Shown here: piece by piece, positions 6,468 through 11,985 of the stretch
How the letters are laid out: every line of letters begins with the position of its first letter
Numbering within the stretch: position 1 is the stretch's first letter
Assembly: GCA_039810045.1 (NCBI GenBank)
Contig: JBDHWF010000117.1
Coordinates: 1 to 11,985, forward strand
DNA length: 11,985 nt
Reading direction: 5' to 3'
Source: CADCWN01 sp039810045
GTDB taxonomy: Bacteria; Chloroflexota; Chloroflexia; Thermomicrobiales; CADCWN01
The notes under the pieces: generated by a model
Seen by the model: the letters and a program-made list of their open reading frames with translations, nothing else
The model's database searches: none
Told to the model about the DNA's origin: nothing
Position numbers and translations under genes: made by a program

Positions 6468-6519
6468 GAAACGTTGCCCTGGCTGCGGCAAGGGGATCAT
6501 GGCGGGCATCCAGTGTTAG
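6460..6519 (+). CDS. Possible 19-codon peptide bridging livG and livF
   Basis: An ATG at 6460 with AGGAGG (6451-6456) 3 bases upstream opens a short frame overlapping the livG stop. It encodes a 19-residue basic peptide with a C-x-x-C pair (RCPGCGKG) and a terminal Cys, and its TAG (6517-6519) lies two bases after the GTG chosen for livF (6513-6515). It has the geometry of a translational-coupling leader handing ribosomes from livG to livF. It may equally be chance, since the strong ribosome site lies in the livG coding tail. No function is proposed for the peptide. Confidence 0.25.
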   Translation: MNRKRCPGCGKGIMAGIQC

Positions 6520-7325
6520 AAGTCAGCGATCTGCGCGTTGCGTATGGTCAGATCGAAGCGGTGAAGGGGATTTCGTTCACCGTGCCAGAAGGCCAGATCG
6601 TCACCCTGGTGGGCGCGAATGGCGCGGGCAAGACGACCACTTTAGCGGCGATCTCTGGATTGTTGCGGCCTCGGGCAGGCACCGTGCGGTTTGCTGGTCG
6701 TGATCTGACCCGTCTGGGCGCACATACGATTACCCGTCTGGGGGTGGTTCACGTCCCCGAAGGTCGCGACATTCTGGCGACGATGACGATTCTCGAAAAC
6801 CTGGAGTTGGGGGCATATAGCCGCAGGGATCGTGTTGGCGTGCGCCGTGATATCGCCCGCGTCTTTGAGCGGTTCCCGATTCTGGGCGAACGGCAGAAAC
6901 TCGCCGCTGGCTCACTCTCTGGGGGCGAGCAGCAGATGCTGGCGATTGCCCGTGGACTGATGTCGCAGCCCAAAATCTTCTTGCTTGATGAGCCTTCGAT
7001 GGGGTTGGCTCCGCAACTTGTCCGGGAGATCTTTCGGATTGTAGCGGAACTGCGCGATGAAGGAAACACTATTCTGCTGGTTGAGCAGAACGCCCGTAAA
7101 GCCCTGGCGATCTGCGACTATGCCTATGTGATGGAGAGCGGGCAGATCACGCTCGCTGGCCGGGGTGAAGAATTGCTGGCGAATGACGCGATGGTCAGTG
7201 CCTACCTTGGTGGTACCACGGTCGCGCCTGGCGATACCGCAATGGCAACCCTGGTCGAAGAAGTGCGCGAACAGGCGGCGCCGCATCCATCGCATACTCC
7301 CGATCAGTCAACAGAGAAGCAATAA
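6513..7325 (+). CDS. livF: Branched-chain amino acid-type ABC transporter ATP-binding protein (LivF)
   Basis: This is the second ATPase of the HAAT importer, pairing with LivG. From GTG 6513 the protein is 270 residues and begins VLEVSDLRVAYGQIEAVKG, exactly where LivF proteins normally begin. An in-frame TTG at 6474 would add 13 unconserved residues; it has AGGA 4 bases upstream, so it remains possible. Seen: Walker A GANGAGKT (34-41), VVHVPEGRDI (78-87) of the LivF Q-loop region, signature LSGGEQQ (135-141), Walker B IFLLDEP with Glu160 (155-161), and VEQN (190-193) in place of a switch His, which is usual in LivF. The canonical domain ends near YLGG (231-234); a hydrophilic tail of ~36 residues follows, which is longer than usual. 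It is the last gene of the liv operon; a new promoter starts 5 bases after the stop. Confidence 0.95.
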   Translation: MLEVSDLRVAYGQIEAVKGISFTVPEGQIVTLVGANGAGKTTTLAAISGLLRPRAGTVRFAGRDLTRLGAHTITRLGVVHVPEGRDILATMTILENLELGAYSRRDRVGVRRDIARVFERFPILGERQKLAAGSLSGGEQQMLAIARGLMSQPKIFLLDEPSMGLAPQLVREIFRIVAELRDEGNTILLVEQNARKALAICDYAYVMESGQITLAGRGEELLANDAMVSAYLGGTTVAPGDTAMATLVEEVREQAAPHPSHTPDQSTEKQ

Positions 7326-7329
7326 CCAG

Positions 7330-7359
7330 TTGACCCTCTCGCTGCTTCACTCGTATACT
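7330..7359 (+). promoter_or_regulatory. Sigma70-type promoter of the second transporter operon
   Basis: TTGACC (7330-7335, 5/6 match to the -35 consensus) and TATACT (7354-7359, 5/6 match to the -10 consensus) are separated by 18 bases. The predicted start near 7366 leaves an ~80-base leader before the binding-protein gene. No terminator-like hairpin is seen between livF and this promoter, so read-through from liv is possible. Confidence 0.6.
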
Positions 7360-7403
7360 GCACAAACGGGGAAATGAAATGGCAGATTGGGGTAGCGTAA
7401 TGG

Positions 7404-7424
7404 GCAGTGCTGCGTAAGTACTGC
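7404..7424 (+). promoter_or_regulatory. Small stem-loop in the leader of the binding-protein gene
   Basis: Bases 7404-7411 (GCAGTGCT) pair with 7417-7424 (AGTACTGC) through 8 pairs including one G-U, with a 5-base loop. It ends 10 bases before the GGAGG ribosome site, so it could modulate translation or protect the 5' end. No riboswitch family is recognised. Confidence 0.35.
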
Positions 7425-7434
7425 TAGTGATAGT

Positions 7435-7439
7435 GGAGG
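7435..7439 (+). promoter_or_regulatory. Ribosome binding site that decides the binding-protein start
   Basis: GGAGG at 7435-7439 is only 1 base from the ATG at 7441 but 7 bases from the in-frame ATG at 7447. The second ATG is therefore the likely start. Confidence 0.7.
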
Positions 7440-7446
7440 AATGACG

Positions 7447-9216
7447 ATGCGTACTGATGAGCGTTCTGCTATGCCGCGACGACGATTTGGGCGACGTGAT
7501 TTCCTCCTCGGTGGCGTAGGCATGACCGGGGCAATTTTGCTGGCCGCTTGCGGCGGCACCGAGCCAACCCCAACAAGTGCGCCAGTAGCGATCACTTCCA
7601 CCGCCGCCCCGATTGGCAATCTGGGTGGGCAGCCAACCCCCACCGTAGCGGCGGCAGCACCAAGCGCTGCCAGCAGTGCTGCGGGCACGGCGGTAGCGAC
7701 GAAGCCTGCGGCGGCGACTCCGGCTGCTTCGACTGGTGGCGAGCAGAAGAAGGGCGGGATTCTGAAGGCCGTGATTATTGGCGAACCGCCAGTGGTCGCC
7801 GATGCCCAGTTCACAACGGCAACCGTTACTTCGAATCTGGCGGCGCAGATCTATGAAGGCTTGTTCGCCCGCGATAGCAAGTTCGCGCCCAAGCCTATGC
7901 TGGTCGATAAATATACCGCCAGTGCGGATGGCAAGAATTACGAGTTTACCCTTCGCAAAGGGATCAAGTTTCACAACGGTAAGGAGATGACCGCCACCGA
8001 TGTCGTAGCGTCGTTGAAACGCTGGGGCATTCTCAGCGGTCGTGGAAAAACGGTCATTGCGCGGCTGGCTGATGATGGGATGAAGGCGAAAGATCCGCTG
8101 ACGGTCACGCTGACTTTTAAAGAGTCCACCGGGGTCTTGCTCGACTTTCTGGCGTTGACCGAGGCCTTTATCATGCCTGCTGAAATTGCCGATGCCGCCG
8201 GGAAAGAGAAGCTGAACGAGAGCCAGTTTATTGGTACCGGGCCATTCAAGTTTGTGGAGCGCAAACCAGACCAATATATTCGGATGGTGCGCTTCGATGA
8301 CTACACCCCACGCGATGATCCGGCTGATGGCGCGGCTGGGAAGAAGGTGGCCTACGTTGATGAGTTACGGATCATCCCGGTGCCTGATGCCTCGGTGCGG
8401 GTCAATGGCCTGATTACTGGCGAGTACCACTTTGTGGAAACCGTCGAACCAGACCAGTATGACACTCTCAAGAGTAATCCCGACCTGGTGCCGCTGATCG
8501 TCAAGCCGTACTACTGGTATAGCCCGCACTTCAACAAAAAGCAGGGGTTGTTCACAGATAAGCGGTTGCGGCAGGCTGTGGCCCTGGTCCTCGATCGATC
8601 AAAGGCGATGACTGCTGGCTTTGGGCGGCAAGAGTTCATTCGGATGGATCCGTCGATCTCCGCCCCGGAGACAGTCTGGCACAGTGATGTGGGCAAGGCG
8701 GCCTATTCCAAGATCGATGTTGAAGCAGCGAAGGCCTTGCTGAAGGAAGCGGGCTATGCGGGGCAGCCGATTCGCTGGCTGGCGACGAAGGAATATACCT
8801 ACAACTATCCGATGGCGGAATATTCCAAGCAAGCGATGGAAGCGATCGGGATGAAGGTTGAGTTGGTCGTTTCTGACTGGGCAACATTGGTGCAGAACCG
8901 CGCTAAGCCAGAAGCCTATGAGATCTTCCTGACCGGGCATTCTGGCTATGGGCATCCAGCAACACAACCATTCAATGACAAGGCGTGGCCAGGTTGGTGG
9001 GACAATACGACCAAGGACAAGATCCTCAGTGATATGGTCGCGGAGGCTGATCCCGCCAAGCAGAAGAAATTGATCGACGATTACGAGCAACTGATCTATG
9101 ACGAAGTGCCGTTCGTGAAGTTCGGTGATAACTTCTTGCTGCGGGCTCACCGCAAGGAAGTCAAGGGCTACGTCAATCCGACGGACTGGTTCCTCTGGAA
9201 CGTGAGCCTCGCGTAG
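7447..9216 (+). CDS. Peptide/opine/nickel-type ABC transporter substrate-binding lipoprotein (SBP_bac_5), Tat signal
   Basis: This is the extracytoplasmic receptor of a DppA/OppA-type importer (589 residues). Seen: a twin-arginine signal GRRDFLLGG (Arg16-Arg17) followed by a hydrophobic stretch and lipobox LLAAC with Cys35. The protein is thus probably exported folded by the Tat pathway and then lipid-anchored. An Ala/Pro/Thr/Ser linker (36-102) leads to the SBP_bac_5 domain, starting GGILKAVIIGEPP. Further family marks are IYEGLFARD, YEFTLRKGIKFHNGKEMTA (the classic block), TGPFKFVE, RLRQAVALVLDR and AKALLKEAGY. Length is normal for the family plus linker. Start chosen from ribosome-site spacing. 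It heads an operon with two permeases and is separated from them by a stem-loop (9236-9267). The ligand cannot be told; the family takes peptides, but also opines, nickel, glutathione and sugars. Confidence 0.93.
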   Translation: MRTDERSAMPRRRFGRRDFLLGGVGMTGAILLAACGGTEPTPTSAPVAITSTAAPIGNLGGQPTPTVAAAAPSAASSAAGTAVATKPAAATPAASTGGEQKKGGILKAVIIGEPPVVADAQFTTATVTSNLAAQIYEGLFARDSKFAPKPMLVDKYTASADGKNYEFTLRKGIKFHNGKEMTATDVVASLKRWGILSGRGKTVIARLADDGMKAKDPLTVTLTFKESTGVLLDFLALTEAFIMPAEIADAAGKEKLNESQFIGTGPFKFVERKPDQYIRMVRFDDYTPRDDPADGAAGKKVAYVDELRIIPVPDASVRVNGLITGEYHFVETVEPDQYDTLKSNPDLVPLIVKPYYWYSPHFNKKQGLFTDKRLRQAVALVLDRSKAMTAGFGRQEFIRMDPSISAPETVWHSDVGKAAYSKIDVEAAKALLKEAGYAGQPIRWLATKEYTYNYPMAEYSKQAMEAIGMKVELVVSDWATLVQNRAKPEAYEIFLTGHSGYGHPATQPFNDKAWPGWWDNTTKDKILSDMVAEADPAKQKKLIDDYEQLIYDEVPFVKFGDNFLLRAHRKEVKGYVNPTDWFLWNVSLA

Positions 9217-9235
9217 CACCTTCGCTGCTAGCGTG

Positions 9236-9267
9236 GGGGCGGCGCAGCTTTTGGCTGCGTCTGCCCC
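9236..9267 (+). promoter_or_regulatory. Intercistronic stem-loop between binding protein and first permease
   Basis: Bases 9236-9248 pair with 9254-9261 and 9263-9267, giving 13 pairs (one G-U) with a single bulged T at 9262 and a 5-base loop TTTTG. It starts 20 bases after the stop of the binding-protein gene. The following bases (GTTATCTTCCCTT) are only mildly T-rich, so it may be a partial terminator or a 3'-stabilising structure that keeps the binding protein in excess. Confidence 0.6.
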
Positions 9268-9303
9268 GTTATCTTCCCTTCGAATGCTGTAGTGGAGTCG
9301 CCG

Positions 9304-10248
9304 ATGCTTGCCTATACATTGCGTCGCATACTCCTTGCTGTGCCAGTGATGCTGCTGGTTGCCACCGGTGTTTTTCTGATGTTGCGCCTGACTCCTGGCG
9401 ATCCAGCGGGGATCATTCTTGGGCCAGATGCTACCGAAGAACGGCGGATTGAGTTACGGCGGCAACTGGGATTGGAAGATCCGCTGCCGATCCAGTATGT
9501 TCGCTGGTTAGGGCGAATTGCCCAGGGCGATCTGGGGCAATCGTTGTTTCTGAATAAGCCAGTAACCGCGGCGATCTTTGAGCGGGCGGCCCCAACGTTG
9601 ACGCTGACGATCATGGCGCTGCTTGTTTCCCTGATCATTGGGCTACCAATTGGCGTGGTGGCAGCCCAGCGGCGTGGCTCATGGCTCGACCTGGGGACGA
9701 TGGCGCTGGCGATGGGGGGGATCGCGATGCCGACCTTCTGGCTCGGCCTGAACCTGATCTTCTTCTTCGCTGTGAAGCTACGCTGGCTACCCGTAGCGGG
9801 GTACGAACCGTTATCGGCGGGGCTGTGGCAATCGCTGCGCTACATGATTTTGCCCGCAATCACGCTGGGTGTGGCGCAAGGGGCGTTGCTGGCCCGCATG
9901 ACCCGCTCGATGATGCTCGAAACACTGAATCAGGATTACGTGCGGACGGCGCGGGCCAAGGGTTTGGCCGAGCGGTCAGTGATCGTGCGCCATGCCCTAC
10001 GCAATGCCTTCATCCCCCTACTAACGGTGATCGGCCTCAGTTTTGCCGCACTGATCGGTGGTGCCGTGGTCACTGAGCAGATCTTCACCTTACCAGGAGT
10101 AGGGCGCTTGCTGATTCAGGCAATTGGGCGGCGCGATTTCCCCCTGGTGCAGGGGACTGTGCTGATTATTGCTGGCCTCTATGTGTTGATTAATCTGCTG
10201 ATTGATCTGCTCTATGCCGTGGTTGATCCACGGATTCGCCACGCCTAA
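9304..10248 (+). CDS. ABC transporter permease, DppB/OppB type
   Basis: This is the inner-membrane subunit (314 residues) of the peptide-type importer, forming a heterodimer channel with the next gene. Seen: N-terminal helix after MLAYTLRR; the RLTPGDPA block (28-35) typical of DppB; further hydrophobic helices; and the EAA loop YVRTARAKGLAERSVIVRH (212-230) that docks onto the ATPases, followed by the family stretch VVTEQIFTLPGVGRLL (255-270). It ends in the usual DLLYAVVDPRIR (301-312). ATG 9304 is preceded by GGAG (9294-9297) with 6 bases spacing; an in-frame GTG at 9292 would consume this ribosome site, so it is rejected. Length matches DppB. Which substrate is moved depends on the unknown ligand of the binding protein. 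Confidence 0.94.
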   Translation: MLAYTLRRILLAVPVMLLVATGVFLMLRLTPGDPAGIILGPDATEERRIELRRQLGLEDPLPIQYVRWLGRIAQGDLGQSLFLNKPVTAAIFERAAPTLTLTIMALLVSLIIGLPIGVVAAQRRGSWLDLGTMALAMGGIAMPTFWLGLNLIFFFAVKLRWLPVAGYEPLSAGLWQSLRYMILPAITLGVAQGALLARMTRSMMLETLNQDYVRTARAKGLAERSVIVRHALRNAFIPLLTVIGLSFAALIGGAVVTEQIFTLPGVGRLLIQAIGRRDFPLVQGTVLIIAGLYVLINLLIDLLYAVVDPRIRHA

Positions 10249-10298
10249 AGGTGGCGAAGGCTAGTGGCAAGGTGATCAGAAGACCAGGGACGGTGGTA

Positions 10299-11201
10299 AT
10301 GGCGACGAGTCAGGCAGTTGGAGAAGTATCCCCAGGGCATCCAGGCGCAATGAGCGTGATGCGTAAGTCACGGAATACGCTGACGCGGCGCATTCTGCGG
10401 CAGAAGGGGATTGTGATTGGCGGCGTGGTGATGCTGCTGATGATCTTGGTGGCGATCAGCGCACCAGTGATCGCCACCCATAACCCCACGCTGCTCTCTG
10501 GGGCCGAGCGGTTGCGCCCACCAACAGCCTATCATTTCTTTGGTACCGATGCGCAAGGCCGCGATGTCTATAGTCGCGTTGTCTATGGTTCGCAGCTTTC
10601 GCTGACTGTCGGGTTTGCGGTGTCGCTTACCACGGTGATTGTTGGCACGATTCTGGGCCTGCTCTGCGGATATTATCAACGGGTTGATAGCGTCGTCATG
10701 CGGTTGATGGACGGGATGATGGCCTTTCCTGGGATTATCCTGGCGATTGGGATTATGGCGGTGCGTGGGGCGCAGGTCTCGAACGTGATCCTGGCGCTCT
10801 CGGTCGTCTACACCCCGCGCCTGACCCGCGTGGTTCGCAGTATCGTCCTGAGTCTGCGCGATATGCAGTTTGTCGAAGCAGCGAATGCGATCGGTAATCC
10901 GAGCGGGCGCATTCTCTGGCGACATATCCTGCCAAACTGCCTCTCGCCACTGATTGTCCAGGCCAGCTTCATCTTTGCCGAAGCAGTGCTGGGCGAGGCG
11001 ACGCTCTCCTTCCTGGGGGCTGGCGCACCGCCAGAAGTGCCATCGTGGGGCAGTATGTTGAATGACTCCAAAAATATCTTGCAGCAGGCCCCCTGGACGA
11101 TGATCTTCCCTGGCGCAGCGATCACGCTGACGGTCTTCGCGCTGAACCTGTTGGGTGATGGGCTGCGCGACCTACTCGATCCGCGCTTACGTCGGCTGTA
11201 G
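10299..11201 (+). CDS. ABC transporter permease, DppC/OppC type
   Basis: This is the second membrane channel subunit (300 residues from ATG 10299). Seen: a ~37-residue cytoplasmic N-terminus, first helix (GIVIGGVVMLLMILVAIS, 37-54), the DppC hallmark GTDAQGRDVYSRVVYG (82-97), DGMMAFPGIILAIG (138-151), EAA loop FVEAANAIGN...ILWRHILPN (191-213), LGEATLSFLGAG (231-242) and the typical end LGDGLRDLLDPR. Start uncertain: ATG 10299 has AGGG 9 bases upstream; an in-frame GTG at 10251, 2 bp after the dppB-type stop, has no visible ribosome site but could be used by coupling and would add 16 residues; ATGs at 10350 and 10359 are also in frame. No ATP-binding genes follow: the next gene is convergent, 8 bp away. 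The ATPases must be elsewhere or shared. Confidence 0.93.
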   Translation: MATSQAVGEVSPGHPGAMSVMRKSRNTLTRRILRQKGIVIGGVVMLLMILVAISAPVIATHNPTLLSGAERLRPPTAYHFFGTDAQGRDVYSRVVYGSQLSLTVGFAVSLTTVIVGTILGLLCGYYQRVDSVVMRLMDGMMAFPGIILAIGIMAVRGAQVSNVILALSVVYTPRLTRVVRSIVLSLRDMQFVEAANAIGNPSGRILWRHILPNCLSPLIVQASFIFAEAVLGEATLSFLGAGAPPEVPSWGSMLNDSKNILQQAPWTMIFPGAAITLTVFALNLLGDGLRDLLDPRLRRL

Positions 11202-11209
11202 ACATTGCT

Positions 11210-11985
11210 TTAGTCAGGAGTGGCTGCGCCCCCGCGATTGATCACGCCATTCGCCTGTAAGCTGTCGCGGTCTGCCGCACTAATCCCCAGTTCGTCCAAG
11301 ATCTGATCGGTATGTTGCCCCAGAAGGGGCGGTGTGCGCCAGACTCCTGTTGGTGTTTCGCTCAGTTTGACTGGCATACCAAGGAGTCGCACCGTCCCCA
11401 GCGTTGGGTGTTCACGCTCCACCACCATCTCGCGATGCAGCGTTTGGGGGTGACTGAGGGCGGCATCAAGCTGATAGATTGGGCCACACGGTACCCCAGC
11501 AGTATTGAGGATTTCGACCCATTCGTCTGTTGTATGCGCTTGCAGTTCCTCGTTGATCAGCGTGGCGAGTTCATCGCGGCGTTGATAGCGGTCGCCGTTC
11601 GTGGCGAAGCGGGGATCAGTCAACCACTCTGGCCTGCCGAGTACGTTACAGAAGATCGGCCAACGCTTATCCCCAGTCGCTCCGATAGTCACCCAGCCAT
11701 CACTGGTGCGATAGGCACCGTATGGCGCGTTGATTGGGTGATGATTCCCCGCTGGCGGAGGCACCCCAGCGCCATTGAGGACGCGCACCGCCTGAAAGCC
11801 CATCGTGCCAATCATACTCTCCAATAGCGATGTTTCAACGCGCTGCCCGCGCCCCGTGCGCTCGCGGGCTTGCAACGCGGCCAGGATGCCGTAGGCGCCC
11901 AGTAGGCCTGTGAGGAGGTCGGCAATGGGGATGCCGACACGGGTTGGTTCGCCACCCTCAAACCCTGTTACTGTCATCAGGCCAG
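11210..11985 (-). CDS. Class III CoA-transferase (CaiB/BaiF family), C-terminal part
   Basis: This enzyme moves CoA between carboxylic acids by way of an enzyme-bound acyl-aspartyl anhydride; members include formyl-CoA, carnitine-CoA, succinyl-CoA:malate/benzylsuccinate CoA-transferases and alpha-methylacyl-CoA racemase. The frame is open to the window edge (Gly-Leu precede the Met at 11977), so the ~258 residues seen lack the N-terminal ~130. Seen: VGIPIADLLTG with the Asp (codon 11918-11920) at the position of the family's catalytic Asp; ARERTGRGQRVETSLLESM, the common helix; NHHPINAPYGAYRTSDGW; and the C-terminal HPQTLHREMVVEREHPTLG and LLGMPVKLSETP blocks. The TAA stop is 8 bp from the stop of the converging permease gene. 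Chloroflexota use such enzymes in acyl-CoA pathways, but the substrate here cannot be told from the sequence. Confidence 0.94.
   Translation of the reverse strand, partial: GLMTVTGFEGGEPTRVGIPIADLLTGLLGAYGILAALQARERTGRGQRVETSLLESMIGTMGFQAVRVLNGAGVPPPAGNHHPINAPYGAYRTSDGWVTIGATGDKRWPIFCNVLGRPEWLTDPRFATNGDRYQRRDELATLINEELQAHTTDEWVEILNTAGVPCGPIYQLDAALSHPQTLHREMVVEREHPTLGTVRLLGMPVKLSETPTGVWRTPPLLGQHTDQILDELGISAADRDSLQANGVINRGGAATPD

Noticed and set aside
7326..7446. Riboswitch or attenuator in the leader of the peptide-type operon
   Set aside because: Only one small hairpin is visible; there is no recognisable aptamer core or leader peptide with biased codons.
7195..8274. 359-codon open frame on the minus strand under livF and the binding-protein gene
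   Set aside because: It is antisense to two well-supported genes, has Arg/Ser/Gly-rich shadow composition and no recognisable domain.
8599..9219. 206-codon open frame on the minus strand beneath the binding-protein gene
   Set aside because: It is antisense to conserved SBP_bac_5 coding sequence with no motif or ribosome-site support.

Overview
The window (GC-rich, roughly 55-60%) looks like bacterial chromosome, most plausibly from the Chloroflexota. The clue is the pair of extracytoplasmic lipoproteins, whose Cys is followed by a long Ala/Pro/Ser/Thr linker before the folded domain; this is common in that phylum but not exclusive to it, so the assignment is an inference. I see no RNA genes, insertion sequences, CRISPR arrays or phage genes. 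No gene-free stretch exceeds 300 bases; the longest is 1739-1943.

Layout. 1-576 (+) is the 3' part of sucD (succinyl-CoA synthetase alpha). Converging on it with a 4-bp gap is a minus-strand gene (581-1738) for a protein with two nucleoside 2-deoxyribosyltransferase-like domains, the second lacking the catalytic Glu. Next on the minus strand is a [2Fe-2S] ferredoxin (1944-2384), with a terminator-like hairpin between the two. Diverging from the ferredoxin is a complete five-gene branched-chain amino acid-type (HAAT) ABC transporter operon, livK-livH-livM-livG-livF (2472-7325). It is driven by a near-consensus promoter whose -35 box lies in the first ferredoxin codons. Five bases after livF there is a second good promoter, then a peptide/opine/nickel-type importer: a Tat-type lipoprotein binding protein (7447-9216) and two permeases (9304-10248, 10299-11201). 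No ATPase genes for this importer are present. The window ends with a minus-strand class III CoA-transferase (11210-11985, 5' end outside), converging on the last permease with an 8-bp gap.

How it fits together. The two importers bring organic solutes (branched-chain amino acid-like compounds; peptide-like compounds) into the cell, while sucD and the CoA-transferase belong to acyl-CoA metabolism. The most striking non-coding signal is an imperfect 29-bp stem-loop (3774-3840) in the livK-livH gap. A second stem-loop (9236-9267) sits at the equivalent place, between binding protein and first permease, in the other operon. Other junctions inside the operons are tight or overlapping. This suggests RNA-level uncoupling of abundant binding protein from scarce permease. 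The gene content is mostly ordinary transport and metabolism; the least explained protein is the double NDT-like one.
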